This document shows, one piece after another, positions 37,495 through 48,157 of a stretch of DNA of 64,000 nucleotides. The position numbers and the translations under genes are program-made. This stretch comes from Streptomyces sp. M41(2017). Its GTDB lineage: Bacteria > Actinomycetota > Actinomycetes > Streptomycetales > Streptomycetaceae. The stretch is from contig NZ_MWFK01000001.1 in assembly GCF_002078175.1 (NCBI RefSeq), positions 62,001 to 126,000 of the forward strand, in the 5' to 3' direction. The first letter of the stretch is position 1. The number at the start of each line of letters is the position of its first letter. The notes beneath the pieces were generated by a model. The model saw only the letters and a program-made list of their open reading frames with translations, was not told the DNA's origin and did no database searches.

Positions 37495-38586
37495 CTAGCG
37501 GTGGCGCGAGGCGATCGCCTCGTACACCATGCCGACGAGCAGGTCGTCGGCGTCCCGGCGGCCGAACTCGCTGGCGGCGCGGGACATCTCGTACAGCCGG
37601 TGCGGATCGGCGAGCACGGGCAGCACGTTCTGCTGCACCCACTGCGGGGTCAGTTCCGCGTCGTCGACCAGCAGTCCGCCGCCGGCCTTGACCACCGGCT
37701 GGGCGTTCAGCCGCTGTTCGCCGTTGCCGATGGGCAGCGGGACGTAGGCGGCGGGGAGCCCGACGGCGGAGAGTTCGGCGACGGTCATCGCGCCCGCGCG
37801 GCAGAGCATCATGTCGGCCGCGGCGTACGCGAGATCCATCCGGTCCACGTACGGTACCGGGATGTACGGGGGCATCCCCGGCATCTGGTGCACCTGCGGC
37901 AGTTCGTTCTTCGGGCCGACCGCGTGCAGGATCTGGATTCCGGCCTGCTGGAGGTACGGAGCGGCCTGCTGCACCACCTCGTTGAGGCGGCGGGCACCCT
38001 GCGAGCCGCCCGACACGAGGAGCGTCGGCAGGTTCGGGTCGAGCCCGAACGCGGCGCGCGCCTCGGGCCGTACCGCGGCACGGTCGAGGGTGGCGATGGA
38101 GCGGCGCAGCGGGATGCCGATGTACCTGGCGCCGCGGAGCTTGCTGTCGGGCGTGGAGACGGCGACCTGGGCCGCGTACCGCGAGCCGATCTTGTTGGCC
38201 AGGCCGGGGCGCGCGTTGGCCTCGTGGATGATGATCGGCACGCCGAGGCGCTTGGCCGCCAGGTAGCCGGGCAGGGCCACGTAGCCGCCGAAGCCGACGA
38301 CCGCGTCCGCCTTGGTCCGCTCCATGATCTGCTCGACGGCCTTGATCGTGCCGCGCAGCCGTCCGGGCACCGTGATCAGTTCGGGGGTGGGCTTGCGCGG
38401 CAGCGGTACGGCGGGAATGAGCGCGAGTTCGTAGCCGCGCTCGGGTACGAGTCGGGTCTCAAGTCCGCGTTCCGTGCCCAGGGCCGTGATCCCCACGGTC
38501 GGGTCCTGCCTCCGCAGGGCATCCGCGAGGGCGAGCGCGGGCTCGATGTGGCCGGCGGTCCCCCCGCCGGCGAGTACGACATGCAC
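37495..38586 (-). CDS. murG: UDP-GlcNAc:undecaprenyl-PP-MurNAc-pentapeptide GlcNAc transferase
   Basis: 363-residue GT-B glycosyltransferase that makes lipid II from lipid I at the inner face of the membrane. N-terminal glycine-rich loop HVVLAGGGTAGHIEPALALADAL, second loop GFGGYVALPGYLAA, and the UDP-binding C-domain with LLVSGGSQGARRLNE and DMMLCRAGAMTVAELSAVGLPA are intact. GTG start 6 bases after the ftsW stop. Confidence 0.97.
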   Translation of the reverse strand: MHVVLAGGGTAGHIEPALALADALRRQDPTVGITALGTERGLETRLVPERGYELALIPAVPLPRKPTPELITVPGRLRGTIKAVEQIMERTKADAVVGFGGYVALPGYLAAKRLGVPIIIHEANARPGLANKIGSRYAAQVAVSTPDSKLRGARYIGIPLRRSIATLDRAAVRPEARAAFGLDPNLPTLLVSGGSQGARRLNEVVQQAAPYLQQAGIQILHAVGPKNELPQVHQMPGMPPYIPVPYVDRMDLAYAAADMMLCRAGAMTVAELSAVGLPAAYVPLPIGNGEQRLNAQPVVKAGGGLLVDDAELTPQWVQQNVLPVLADPHRLYEMSRAASEFGRRDADDLLVGMVYEAIASRHR

Positions 38587-38592
38587 CGAAAT

Positions 38593-39957
38593 TCACCGCT
38601 CTCCGGACGAACGCGCCGCCGAGGCACGCCGTCGCATCGTGTTCCATCTCCGAGGCCCCGCGGCCCCCGCGGAGCCTCTCACCGCAGCCCGCTTTCTGCC
38701 AAAGCGGGGTTGCCGCATGGCGAGGGCCGCCCGCGCGGCGGGGTCGTCACGCGCGAAGGCGATCAGGAGCCCGACGGCGAACATGGTCGGCAGCAGGGCG
38801 GAACCCCCGTAGGAGAACAGCGGGAGCGGGACACCGGCGATCGGCAGCAGACCGAGCACCGCACCGACGTTGATCACGGCCTGCGCCGTGATCCAGGTGG
38901 TCACGCCTCCCGCGGCATACCTCACGAAGGGGTCCTCCGTGCGTCCGGCCACGCGGATACCCGCATAGCCTAGAGCCGCGAAGAGGGCGAGGACCGACAG
39001 CGTCCCCGCGAGGCCCAGTTCCTCCCCGGTGATGGCGAAGATGAAGTCGGTGTGCGCTTCGGGCAGTTGGCCCCATTTCTCCACGCTGGCTCCGAGGCCG
39101 GAGCCGAAGAACCCGCCGGAGGCGAGGGCGTAGATGCCGTGCACGGCCTGCCAGCAGGTGTCGTGCGGGCCCGGTTCGGTGGCGCCGATGCACGCCAGCC
39201 GGGACATGCGGTTGGGGCTCGTCTTGATGAGGATGAAGCCGATGGCGAGTGCGACGGAGAGCACACCGACGAACAGCCGCGTGGGGGCTCCGGCCAGCCA
39301 CAGCAGGCCGAACAGGATGGCCGTGAGGATGATCGCCGTGCCCATGTCGCCGCCGAGCATGATCAGGCCGAGCAGCATGAAGGCGGCGGGTACGAGCGGC
39401 ACCAGCATGTGCTTCCACTGGGTCAGCAGCCGCTTGTCCTGTTTGCGGGCGAGCAGGTCGGCGCCCCACAGGACGAGCGCGAGCTTGCCGAACTCGCTGG
39501 GCTGGATCTGGAAGGAGCCGCCGAGGGAGATCCAGTTCTGGTTGCCGTTGATCTCGACCCCTATCCCGGGCACCTGGACCAGGGCCATCAGGAAGACGGC
39601 GCCCGCCAGCATCGGGTAGGCCAGGGCCCGGTGCAGCTTCACCGGCATCCGCGAGGCGACCAGCATGAGCACCCCGCCGATGACGGCGGCCAGGAACTGC
39701 TTGCGGAAGAAGTACGAGCCGGGCAACGACAGCTGGAGCGCGGTGATCTGCGAGGCCGAATAGACCATCACGAGGCCCAGCACGGTGATCAGCAGGCTGC
39801 CGCCGAGGATCAGGTAGTAGGCCGTCAGGGGCCGGTCCCAGGCCCTGCGGGCGCGGGTGACGAACCGGCCCGCGGGGTTGTCGTGGGGGGTGCGGGCGAG
39901 GGCGGGGCGCCGGGCCGCCCGCTGCACGGGAGGTCGTCCGGTACGGCTAGTCGGCAT
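38593..39957 (-). CDS. ftsW: Septal peptidoglycan polymerase FtsW (SEDS family)
   Basis: 454-residue SEDS glycosyltransferase that polymerises lipid II at the septum with FtsI. Ten hydrophobic helices; key loops NQNWISLGGSFQIQPSEFGKLALVLW, GGDMGTAIIL, and PEAHTDFIFAITGEELGL, plus the late GLLPIAGVPLPLFSYGGSALLPTM signature. The N-terminal 35 and C-terminal 45 residues are basic, typical of actinobacterial FtsW. Complete and in normal cluster position between murD and murG. Confidence 0.97.
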   Translation of the reverse strand: MPTSRTGRPPVQRAARRPALARTPHDNPAGRFVTRARRAWDRPLTAYYLILGGSLLITVLGLVMVYSASQITALQLSLPGSYFFRKQFLAAVIGGVLMLVASRMPVKLHRALAYPMLAGAVFLMALVQVPGIGVEINGNQNWISLGGSFQIQPSEFGKLALVLWGADLLARKQDKRLLTQWKHMLVPLVPAAFMLLGLIMLGGDMGTAIILTAILFGLLWLAGAPTRLFVGVLSVALAIGFILIKTSPNRMSRLACIGATEPGPHDTCWQAVHGIYALASGGFFGSGLGASVEKWGQLPEAHTDFIFAITGEELGLAGTLSVLALFAALGYAGIRVAGRTEDPFVRYAAGGVTTWITAQAVINVGAVLGLLPIAGVPLPLFSYGGSALLPTMFAVGLLIAFARDDPAARAALAMRQPRFGRKRAAVRGSAGAAGPRRWNTMRRRASAARSSGER

Positions 39958-40025
39958 CGGCGTCTCCGGGCCACAGCGAAGTCACGCGTCCGTCCCTCCC
40001 AGGTTCGCCCGGCGAGCCGGCCGGG

Positions 40026-41453
40026 TCAGGCGCCGAGTTCGCGAACCGCCTCCGCGAACGCGTCACCGCGCTTGTTGTAGTTGGCGAACATGTCCATGGA
40101 CGCGCAGGCCGGCGCCAGCAGCACCGTGTCCCCGGGCTCGGCGAGCCCCTTGGCCTCCTGGACAGCCGCGAGCATCGCCCCAGTGTCGGTCCGGTCGAGG
40201 TCGACGACGGGTACTTCCGGGGCGTGTCGCGCCAGGGCTTCGCGGATCAGCGCGCGGTCCGCCCCGATCAGGACGGCGCCGCGGAGCCGCTTCGCCGACT
40301 TGGCGACCAGCTCGTCGAAGGTCGCGCCCTTGGCGAGCCCGCCGGCGATCCAGACGATCGACTCGTAGGCCGCCAAGGAGGCTTCCGCGGCATGCGTGTT
40401 GGTCGCCTTGGAGTCGTCGACGTAGGCGACCTCGTCCACGTCGGCGACGTGCGCGATGCGGTGGGCGTCGGGGGTGAAGTCCCGCAGCCCGTCCCGTACG
40501 GCCCGGGCGGGCACCCCGTAGGCGCGTGCCAGGGCCGCCGCGGCAAGGGCGTTGGCGATGTTGTGCGGGGCGGGCGGCCGGACGTCGGAGACCTCGGCCA
40601 GCTCCTGGGCGTTCTTCTGCCGGTTCTCGACGAAGGCGCGGTCGACCAGGATGCCGTCGACGACGCCGAGTTGGGAGGGCCCGGGAGCGCCGAGGGTGAA
40701 GCCGATCGCCCGGCAGCCCTCCTCGACGTCCGCAGCGCGCACCAGGTCCTCGGTGGCCTTGTCGGCCACGTTGTAGACGCAGGCGACCCGATTGCCCTCG
40801 TACACGCGGCCCTTGTCGGCGGCGTACGCCTCCATGGAGCCGTGCCAGTCGAGGTGGTCCGGCGCGAGGTTGAGCACCACGGCGGAGTGGGCGCGCAGCG
40901 AGGGCGCCCAGTGCAGCTGGTAGCTGGAGAGTTCGACGGCGAGGACGTCGTACTTCTCCTCGCCGAGGACCGCGTCGAGCAGGGAGACACCGATGTTGCC
41001 GACCGCGGCCGTGCGCAGGCCCGCCGCCTTCAGGATGGAGGCGAGCATCTGGACGGTGGTGGTCTTGCCGTTGGTGCCGGTGACGGCGAGCCAGGGAGCG
41101 GGCTCCCGGCCGTCCAGGTCCCTCAGCCGCCAGGCCAGTTCGACGTCGCCCCAGACGGGGACGCCCGCCGCCTCGGCTGCGGCGAACAGCGGCTTGCCGG
41201 GCTGCCAGCCGGGGGCCGTCACGACGAGGTCGGTGCCCTCGGGCAGGGTCGCGCCGTCACCGAGGCGCACGGTGACGCCGAGCGCCTCCAGTTCCGCGGC
41301 CTGCGCCCGGGCCCGGTCGTCGTCGCCGTCGTTGACGACGGTGACGACCGCGCCGAGGCCGTGCAGGACCTTGGCCGCCGGGATGCCCGAGACTCCGAGT
41401 CCGGCGACGGTGACGTTCCTGCCCTGCCAGTTGGTCACTTCTTGGCTGCCCAT
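40026..41453 (-). CDS. murD: UDP-N-acetylmuramoyl-L-alanine:D-glutamate ligase
   Basis: 475-residue Mur ligase adding D-Glu to UDP-MurNAc-Ala. N-terminal Rossmann domain ([21 protein letters not shown]), P-loop [44 protein letters not shown] and the C-terminal [18 protein letters not shown] signature are present. ATG at 41453 overlaps mraY by 19 bases; the GTG at 41438, which forms a GTGA quartet with the mraY stop, is an equally plausible start. Followed after 68 bases by ftsW. Confidence 0.96.
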   Translation of the reverse strand: MGSQEVTNWQGRNVTVAGLGVSGIPAAKVLHGLGAVVTVVNDGDDDRARAQAAELEALGVTVRLGDGATLPEGTDLVVTAPGWQPGKPLFAAAEAAGVPVWGDVELAWRLRDLDGREPAPWLAVTGTNGKTTTVQMLASILKAAGLRTAAVGNIGVSLLDAVLGEEKYDVLAVELSSYQLHWAPSLRAHSAVVLNLAPDHLDWHGSMEAYAADKGRVYEGNRVACVYNVADKATEDLVRAADVEEGCRAIGFTLGAPGPSQLGVVDGILVDRAFVENRQKNAQELAEVSDVRPPAPHNIANALAAAALARAYGVPARAVRDGLRDFTPDAHRIAHVADVDEVAYVDDSKATNTHAAEASLAAYESIVWIAGGLAKGATFDELVAKSAKRLRGAVLIGADRALIREALARHAPEVPVVDLDRTDTGAMLAAVQEAKGLAEPGDTVLLAPACASMDMFANYNKRGDAFAEAVRELGA

Positions 41454-42508
41454 CCTGCGTAGAAGAGGCCGAGTCCGACGATGACGCACATGCCCTGGAT
41501 GATCCAGAAGCGGACCACGACAAGGACTTCGGACCACCCCTTGAGTTCGAAGTGGTGTTGCAGTGGTGCCATGCGGAAGACGCGCTTCCCGGTCAGCTTG
41601 AAGGAGCCGACCTGGATGACCACCGACATGGTGATGAGGACGAAGAGGCCGCCGAGCAGGGCGACCAGGATCTCCGTGCGGGAGCAGATCGCGAGACCGG
41701 CGAGCGCGCCGCCGAGGGCCAGCGAACCGGTGTCGCCCATGAAGATCTTGGCGGGCGAGGTGTTCCACCACAGGAAGCCGAAGCAGGCGCCCATGAGGGC
41801 GGAGGCGACGACCGCGAGGTCGAGTGGGTCGCGTACCTCGTAGCAGGCGCCCGGGTTGGTCAGGGTCGCCGCGTTGGCGCAGGACTCCTGGAACTGCCAG
41901 ACGCCGATGAAGGTGTAGGCACCGAAGACCATCGTCGCGGCGCCGGTGGCGAGACCGTCCAGACCGTCCGTCAGGTTCACGCCGTTCGACATGGCGAGAA
42001 TCATGAACAGGGCCCAGACCACGAACAGCACCGGGCCGATGGACCAGCCGAAGTCCTGGACGAACGAGAGCTTCGTGGAGGCCGGGGTGTTGCCGCGGTT
42101 GTCGGCGAACATCAGCGCCAGCACCGCGAAGCTGATGCCGACGATCAGCTGTCCGGCCATCTTCGCCTTGGCCCGCAGGCCCAGCGAACGCCGCTTGATG
42201 ATCTTGATGTAGTCGTCCAGGAACCCGACCAGGCCCATGCCCGCCATCAGGCCGAGCACCAGCAGGCCGGAGAACGTGGGCGTGTAACCCGTGATCACCT
42301 TCGACAGGAAGTACGCGATGATCGTCGCGAGGATGAAGGCGATACCACCCATGGTCGGCGTACCGCGCTTGCTGGCGTGCTCGCGCGGGCCGTCGTCGCG
42401 GATGTACTGGCCGTAGCCCTTGCGGGCCAGCAGCTTGATCAGCAGCGGAGTGCCGACCAGAGTCAGGAACAGGCCAATGACTCCCGCGAACAGGATCTGC
42501 TTCATCAT
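41435..42508 (-). CDS. mraY: Phospho-MurNAc-pentapeptide transferase
   Basis: 357-residue, ten-helix membrane enzyme transferring phospho-MurNAc-pentapeptide to undecaprenyl phosphate (lipid I). Active-site motifs: [56 protein letters not shown] and [14 protein letters not shown]. Begins with two ATG codons; the first overlaps the murF stop as ATGA. Complete. Confidence 0.98.
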   Translation of the reverse strand: MMKQILFAGVIGLFLTLVGTPLLIKLLARKGYGQYIRDDGPREHASKRGTPTMGGIAFILATIIAYFLSKVITGYTPTFSGLLVLGLMAGMGLVGFLDDYIKIIKRRSLGLRAKAKMAGQLIVGISFAVLALMFADNRGNTPASTKLSFVQDFGWSIGPVLFVVWALFMILAMSNGVNLTDGLDGLATGAATMVFGAYTFIGVWQFQESCANAATLTNPGACYEVRDPLDLAVVASALMGACFGFLWWNTSPAKIFMGDTGSLALGGALAGLAICSRTEILVALLGGLFVLITMSVVIQVGSFKLTGKRVFRMAPLQHHFELKGWSEVLVVVRFWIIQGMCVIVGLGLFYAGWAAKK

Positions 42509-43911
42509 CGGGCGGAAACCTCACCCTCGGCACCGTCGGAGAGCAGCGCCAGCGCCACCCGTTCCAGCCCGACGGACCTGGACGCCTTCACGAGTACGAC
42601 GTCTCCCGGGCGCAGCTCGCTGCGCAACAGGTCGACAGCCGCCTGTGCGTCGGACACGTGCACCGACTCCTCACCCCACGAACCCTCGTTATATGCGCCC
42701 AGTTGCAGCCAGGACGCTTCCCTGCCCCCGACCGCGACGAGCTTGCCGACATTGAGCCGGACGGCAAGCCGTCCGACCGCGTCGTGCTCGGCGAGCGCCT
42801 CGTCCCCGAGCTCGGCCATCTGACCGAGCACCGCCCAGGTCCGCCTCCCCTTGCCCATCGACGCGAGCGCGCGCAGGGCGGCTCGCATGGACTCGGGGTT
42901 CGCGTTGTAGGCGTCGTTGACGACCGTCACGCCGTCCGGACGCTCGGTGACCTCCATCCGCCAGCGGGAGAGGGAGCCCGCCTCGGAGAGCGCACGGGCG
43001 ATCTCGTCTGCGGACATGCCCAGCTCATGGGCGACGGCGGCCGCGGCGAGCGCGTTCGACACGTGGTGCTCACCGTACAGGCGCATGGTCACATCACTGC
43101 ACCCGGAGGGTGTGCGAAGGCTGAAGGCGGGCTGTCCGTTCTCCGTGAGGCGGACGTTCTCGGCCCGTACGTCCGCTTCGTCGGACTCTCCGAAGAGGAT
43201 CACGCGCGCCTTCGTACGGGAGGCCATCGCGCGGACGAGGGGATCGTCCGCGTTGAGGATCGCGGCGCCTTCCTCGGGAAGGCCCTCGACCATCTCGCCC
43301 TTTGCTTGCGCGATCTGTTCGCGGCCGCCGAACTCGCCGATGTGGGCGGTGCCGACGTTGAGGACGAGACCGATCTTCGGCGGGGTGAGTCCGGTGAGGT
43401 AGCGGATGTGCCCGATGCCGCGGGCGCCCATCTCCAGGACGAGGAACCGGGTTTCCGCGGTGGCGCTGAGCGCGGTGAGGGGCAGTCCGATCTCGTTGTT
43501 GAGGGAGCCGGGCGTGAAGACCGTCGGCGCCTTGATCCGCAGCACCTGCGCGATGAGGTCCTTGGTGCTGGTCTTGCCCGCGGAGCCGGTGAGCGCGACG
43601 AGGGTCGCGCCGAGGCGCTCCACGACGTGGCGGGCGAGGGCGCCGAGAGCGGCCTGCACGTCGTCGACCACGATGGCGGGCACGCCGACGGGGCGGGACG
43701 CCAGGAGGGCGACCGCGCCGGCTCCGACCACCGCCTCGGCGAAGTCGTGGCCGTCCGCGCGTTCGCCGACGAAGGCGACGAAGAGGCTGCCGGGCTCCAC
43801 TTCACGGGAGTCCCGGACGACCGGTCCGGTGACCTGTACCGCCGGATCCGGTATGTCGTACGTCTGCCCGCCGACGACTGCTGCGATCTCGGCGAGAGAG
43901 AGGGCGATCAC
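42505..43911 (-). CDS. murF: UDP-MurNAc-tripeptide:D-Ala-D-Ala ligase
   Basis: 468-residue Mur ligase completing the pentapeptide. Seen: [26 protein letters not shown] (N-domain), P-loop [64 protein letters not shown] start 4 bases after the murE stop. Complete. Confidence 0.97.
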   Translation of the reverse strand: MIALSLAEIAAVVGGQTYDIPDPAVQVTGPVVRDSREVEPGSLFVAFVGERADGHDFAEAVVGAGAVALLASRPVGVPAIVVDDVQAALGALARHVVERLGATLVALTGSAGKTSTKDLIAQVLRIKAPTVFTPGSLNNEIGLPLTALSATAETRFLVLEMGARGIGHIRYLTGLTPPKIGLVLNVGTAHIGEFGGREQIAQAKGEMVEGLPEEGAAILNADDPLVRAMASRTKARVILFGESDEADVRAENVRLTENGQPAFSLRTPSGCSDVTMRLYGEHHVSNALAAAAVAHELGMSADEIARALSEAGSLSRWRMEVTERPDGVTVVNDAYNANPESMRAALRALASMGKGRRTWAVLGQMAELGDEALAEHDAVGRLAVRLNVGKLVAVGGREASWLQLGAYNEGSWGEESVHVSDAQAAVDLLRSELRPGDVVLVKASRSVGLERVALALLSDGAEGEVSAR

Positions 43912-43915
43912 AAGT

Positions 43916-45583
43916 TCATCCCTGGGTCTGCTGGATAGCTTCGCGAAGCACCTGGCGGTCGTCGAAGGGACGCACCACCCCGGCGATGTCCTGGCCCTGC
44001 TCGTGTCCCTTGCCGGCGATCAGCACGGTGTCGCCCGGCTTTGCTCGCGCGACGGCCGCGGCGATGGCGGCGGCCCGGTCCTCGAAGACCTGGACCTCGC
44101 CGCGCTCGTGGGCCGGCACCTCGGCGGCACCCGCGAGCATCGCGGCGAGGATGGCCAGGGGGTCCTCGGAGCGGGGGTTGTCGGAGGTGAGGACGGCGGT
44201 GTCGGCGAGCCGGGCCACGGCCGCGCCCATCGGCATCCGCTTGGTCCTGTCCCGGTCGCCGCCGCAGCCGAGCACCACGTGCAGCTCACCCTCGGTCACC
44301 TTGCGCAGGGCGCGCAGGACCGACTCGACGGCGTCCGTCTTGTGGGCGTAGTCGACGACGGCGAGGTACGGCTGGCCCTCGTCGATCCGCTCCAGGCGGC
44401 CCGGGACGCCCGGTACGGCGGCGACGCCGTCCGCGGCGGTCTGCGGGTCGATCCCCGCGACGGCGAGGGCGACGATCGCGGCGAGGGTGTTCGCCACGTT
44501 GAACGGGCCGGCGAGCGGCGAGCGCGCGGTGATCCGCTCGCCCTTGGGGCCGACCGCGGTGAACGTCGAGTCCATCGGGCCGACTTCGACGTCCTCGGCG
44601 CGCCAGTCGGCGTCCGGGTGGCCCTCGGCGGAGAAGGTGACGACGGGGACACCGGCCTCCACGGTGAGCCGGCGGCCGTACTCGTCGTCGAGGTTGACCA
44701 CGCCGAGCCTGCTGCGCTCCGGAGTGAACAACTGGGCCTTGGCCTGGAAGTAGTCCTCCATGCCGGAGTGGAACTCCATGTGTTCCGGGCTCAGGTTGTT
44801 GAAGACGGCGATGTCGAAGACGCAGCCGTCGACGCGGCCGAGGACCAGCGCGTGGCTGGAGACCTCCATCGCGACCGAGTCGACCCCGCGCTCGCGCATG
44901 ACGGCGAACAGGGCCTGGAGGTCGGTGGCTTCGGGGGTGGTGCGCTCCGACTTGATGCGCTCGTCGCCGATGCGCATCTCGACCGTGCCGATGAGCCCGG
45001 TGGAGCGGACGGTCTTCAGACCGCCCTCGACCAGGTAGGCGGTCGTGGTCTTGCCGGAGGTGCCCGTGATGCCGATCTGCAGGAGATCGCGCCCCGGGTG
45101 GCCGTAGATGGTGGCCGCCAGCTCCCCCATCGATCCGCGCGGGTCGTCGACGACGAGGACCGGCAGACCGGTGGCCGCGGCACGCTCGGCGCCGGTCGGG
45201 TCGGTGAGGACGGCGACGGCACCGAGTCCGGCCGCCTGGGTCACGAAGTCGGCGCCGTGCAGACGCGCGCCGGGCAGGGCGGCGTACACGTCACCGGGGC
45301 GCACCGCGCGGGAGTCATGGGTGATGCCCGTGACCTCCGCGTCGCTCCCCGGCTTCTCGGCGCCCAGCTGATCGGCCAGTTCTCCGAGATGTGTGGCGGA
45401 GACGTGAACCGGTCGCGGCGGCCCCGGATATGTCACAGGAACGCCCTTCTGGGTGGTTTGGGACTGATCAGCGGTTGGCACGGCGGTGAGCGTACCGGGC
45501 GCACCCCCGCCGGGGCGAAGCGAGGGCGGAGGCGGGTCCTGCGCCGAGGAGCGGTTCCCGGGGTCCGGGGTGATCGTTGTCAC
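43916..45583 (-). CDS. murE: UDP-MurNAc-Ala-Glu:diaminopimelate ligase
   Basis: 555-residue Mur ligase adding diaminopimelate (LL-DAP in Streptomyces walls). P-loop GITGTSGKTTTAYLVEGGL, EVSSHALVLGRVDG, NNLSPEHMEFHSGMEDY, and the DNPR motif in TSDNPRSEDPLAI that selects DAP rather than lysine; GKGHEQGQDIAG follows. The N-terminal 60 residues before VHVSATHLGELADQLG are disordered and poorly conserved, so the true start may be an internal codon such as the GTG giving VTYPGPPRP. The annotated GTG has only a weak AGGAA upstream. Confidence 0.95.
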   Translation of the reverse strand: MTTITPDPGNRSSAQDPPPPSLRPGGGAPGTLTAVPTADQSQTTQKGVPVTYPGPPRPVHVSATHLGELADQLGAEKPGSDAEVTGITHDSRAVRPGDVYAALPGARLHGADFVTQAAGLGAVAVLTDPTGAERAAATGLPVLVVDDPRGSMGELAATIYGHPGRDLLQIGITGTSGKTTTAYLVEGGLKTVRSTGLIGTVEMRIGDERIKSERTTPEATDLQALFAVMRERGVDSVAMEVSSHALVLGRVDGCVFDIAVFNNLSPEHMEFHSGMEDYFQAKAQLFTPERSRLGVVNLDDEYGRRLTVEAGVPVVTFSAEGHPDADWRAEDVEVGPMDSTFTAVGPKGERITARSPLAGPFNVANTLAAIVALAVAGIDPQTAADGVAAVPGVPGRLERIDEGQPYLAVVDYAHKTDAVESVLRALRKVTEGELHVVLGCGGDRDRTKRMPMGAAVARLADTAVLTSDNPRSEDPLAILAAMLAGAAEVPAHERGEVQVFEDRAAAIAAAVARAKPGDTVLIAGKGHEQGQDIAGVVRPFDDRQVLREAIQQTQG

Positions 45584-45640
45584 GAGTGGTTCCTGGTCCG
45601 TTGTGCGTGGGGGCTGATCAGGGTGAGCGGTCGGGGGTGG

Positions 45641-47602
45641 TCACGGCGTGTAGGTGACGGGCAGTCGGGCGGCCTGGGCGCCGGTGGGCGGGACCTGGAG
45701 GGTCTTCAGCGCGAACTCCATGACCTGCTTGTAGACGGGCCCGCAGATCTGACCGCCGAAGTAGCTGCCCTTGGTGGCGTTCTGGATCGCGCAGTACACG
45801 GTGATACGGGGCTTGTCCGCGGGGGCGAACCCGGCGAACGACGAGGTGTAGCCGTGGTACTTGCCGGTGGCGGGATCCACGCGGTTGGCCGTACCCGTCT
45901 TGCCCGCGACCCGGTACCCGGGGATGCGCGCCTTGATGCCGGTGCCCTGCTCGTCGTCCACCACGGACTCCAGCATCTGGGCGAGGGTCTTCGCCGTCTT
46001 CTCGCTGACGACCCTCGTCTTCTTGGGCTCGGCGGCGGGGGTGAAGCGCCCGTCGGGCCCCTTCGCCCCGCGTACCAGCGTCGGCTCGATCCGGACGCCG
46101 CCGTTGGCGATCGTCGAGTAGACGGACGCGGCCTGCATCGCGTTGATGGAGACGCCCTGGCCGAAGGGGATCGTGTACTGCTGCGAGGTCGACCAGGTGT
46201 CCGGGGGCGCGAGGATGCCCGCCGTCTCACCGGGGAATCCGAGCCCGGTGTGGCTGCCGATGCCGAACTTGCGCAGGTACGAGTAGAGGACCCGGTTGGC
46301 CTGCTTCTGCGTCTTGCCGAGCTGGCCGGTCGCCAGGATGGTGCCGATGTTGCTGGACTTGGCGAGGACGCCGTTGAGCGTCAGGTACCAGGTGGCGTGG
46401 TCGATGTCGTCCTGGAAGAGCCGGTCGCCGCGGTGCAGCCTGTTGGGCACCACGACATGCGTGGTCGGCGTCGCCGCGTTCTCCTCCAGGACGGCGGCCA
46501 TCGACATCAGCTTGGCGGTGGAGCCGGGTTCGTACGCGTCCTGGAGGGCCGCGTTGCCCATGGCCGCCGCGTTGGCCTGGGTGAGGTCGTTGGGGTCGAA
46601 GCCGGGCGAGTTGGCCATGGCGAGGACCTGGCCGGTGCGGGTGTCCTGCACTATCACGTAGCCGCGGTCCGCCCTGGACTTCTTCACCTGCTCGGTGATG
46701 GCGTCCTGCGCGGCCCACTGGATGTCCCGGTCGATGGTCAGCTCGACGTCGGAACCGGCCACGGCGGGCGTCTCGGTGGAGCCCACGGTCGGCACCTGAC
46801 GGCCGCCGGACTGGGCGTAGCGGATCTTGCCGTCCTTGCCGGACAGCTCCTTGTCGAGCTGCTGCTCGACGCCGCCGCCGCCCTTGCCGTCGGCGTTGAC
46901 CCAGCCCAGTATCCCGGCGGCGAGAGCGCCGTTCGGGTACACGCGCTTGCTGGCTGGCACCGCGAGGACGCCCGCGAGGACGTTGACGGTGCCCTTGTCG
47001 GTCTCCGCCTTGGTCGCGAGCGTGCTCTTCAGGTCCTTGATCTGCTGCCAGACCTGCGGGGTGCGCCGGTGCGCGAGGAGCGTGTAGCGGGTGTTCTTCG
47101 CACGCAGCTTCTTCGCGACGGTGTCGGTGTCCTGGCCGATGATCGGACCGAGCAGCGCCGCGGCCTGCTCGGGCGCGTCCGTCACCTTGGTGGCCGCTTG
47201 CGTGAACATCGTCGGGTCCGCGGTGATGTCGTACGCGTCGACGCTCGTGGCCAGTTCGATGCCGTCGCGGTCGGTGATCCCGCCGCGCACGGCGGCCAGC
47301 GTGCGCCCGACGTACCGGTTCTGTTCGGCCTTCGCCGCGTAGGTGCTCGCGTCCACGGCCTGGACCTGGAGGAGCCGTACGACGAAGGCGATCATCACCA
47401 GCGTCAGCGCGAGGCTCACCATGCGCAGCCGGGGGCGCGGGCTGCCGAGCCGGATGACGCGCGGTCCTGCGGGGCGGCGCGAGACCGGCCGGCGTACGGG
47501 CCGGCCGCCGGGACCCGGTCGGCGCCGGCCGCCGGGGGGCACGGGCCGGGCGGGGCCGGGCACACGGCGGCGGGGCGGTTCCCTGTCGGACACTTCCGTC
47601 AC
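45641..47602 (-). CDS. ftsI: Septal transpeptidase FtsI (PBP3, class B penicillin-binding protein)
   Basis: 653-residue cross-linking enzyme of the septum. The cytoplasmic head is Arg/Pro-rich (about 55 residues), then a single helix (LRMVSLALTLVMIAFVVRLLQ) and the pedestal domain (VGRTLAAVRGGITDRDGIELATS). Catalytic motifs: EPGSTAKLM (nucleophile Ser and Lys), KSSNIG, and VAGKTGTANR. No PASTA domain. GTG start overlaps the ftsL stop as GTGA. Confidence 0.97.
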   Translation of the reverse strand: MTEVSDREPPRRRVPGPARPVPPGGRRRPGPGGRPVRRPVSRRPAGPRVIRLGSPRPRLRMVSLALTLVMIAFVVRLLQVQAVDASTYAAKAEQNRYVGRTLAAVRGGITDRDGIELATSVDAYDITADPTMFTQAATKVTDAPEQAAALLGPIIGQDTDTVAKKLRAKNTRYTLLAHRRTPQVWQQIKDLKSTLATKAETDKGTVNVLAGVLAVPASKRVYPNGALAAGILGWVNADGKGGGGVEQQLDKELSGKDGKIRYAQSGGRQVPTVGSTETPAVAGSDVELTIDRDIQWAAQDAITEQVKKSRADRGYVIVQDTRTGQVLAMANSPGFDPNDLTQANAAAMGNAALQDAYEPGSTAKLMSMAAVLEENAATPTTHVVVPNRLHRGDRLFQDDIDHATWYLTLNGVLAKSSNIGTILATGQLGKTQKQANRVLYSYLRKFGIGSHTGLGFPGETAGILAPPDTWSTSQQYTIPFGQGVSINAMQAASVYSTIANGGVRIEPTLVRGAKGPDGRFTPAAEPKKTRVVSEKTAKTLAQMLESVVDDEQGTGIKARIPGYRVAGKTGTANRVDPATGKYHGYTSSFAGFAPADKPRITVYCAIQNATKGSYFGGQICGPVYKQVMEFALKTLQVPPTGAQAARLPVTYTP

Positions 47603-48135
47603 CTGCCGGGGATCGTGGAGGGCTGTGTGGACGGGGCGGGGGCCCGGGTGGTGAGCGGGCCCGGGGAGGACTGCCCAGGGGCGGGCGGGGCCGCGGGGCT
47701 CGCCGGTGCGGCCGTGACCGGGGCGAGGACCTCGGGCGGCGGGGTCACCGGCGTCCGCGCGGCGGACTGCCGGGCGGCGGATCCGGGGACGCCCAGGATC
47801 GAGCCGTCGGGGTTGAGGAAGGCCGGGTCGCCGCCGGGGACCATGCCGAGCTCGCGGGCGCGGCGCTGGAGGGCGTCGGGCGCGGAGTAGGCGTCCACGT
47901 CGCGCTGCAGTGCCTGTTCCTCGTCGGTCAGGCTCTTGGTGTCCTTCTGCAGGTCGTCGAGGCGGAACGCGCCCTCGCTGAGCGCCGAGTTCAGGACCAG
48001 GAGTCCGATGAGGCCGCCGCCGAGCAGGAGGACGACCAGCAGGACGAAGGGGGTGCGGGCGGCCTGTCCGGCGCCGGCCGGCAGAAGCCGTGCGAGCCGG
48101 GCGGCCCTCCCCCTGAGTTCGGGTTTTCCGCTCAC
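47599..48135 (-). CDS. ftsL: FtsL-like divisome protein
   Basis: 178 residues: a basic cytoplasmic head, one membrane helix (TPFVLLVVLLLGGGLIGLLVLNSAL) and a short coiled coil (FRLDDLQKDTKSLTDEEQALQRDVDAYS) ending in the ARELGMVPGG motif seen in actinobacterial FtsL. The tail of about 70 residues is Pro/Ala-rich. GTG at 48135 chosen because GGAGAAGGAGGG lies just upstream. Position between rsmH and ftsI supports the call more than sequence, which diverges fast in this family. Confidence 0.9.
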   Translation of the reverse strand: MSGKPELRGRAARLARLLPAGAGQAARTPFVLLVVLLLGGGLIGLLVLNSALSEGAFRLDDLQKDTKSLTDEEQALQRDVDAYSAPDALQRRARELGMVPGGDPAFLNPDGSILGVPGSAARQSAARTPVTPPPEVLAPVTAAPASPAAPPAPGQSSPGPLTTRAPAPSTQPSTIPGR

Positions 48136-48157
48136 TCGCCCTCCTTCTCCCCGCGCC

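Noticed and set aside
41454..42533. Upstream extension of the murD frame into mraY
   Set aside because: The extra residues are an out-of-frame reading of mraY, whose own frame shows all MraY motifs.
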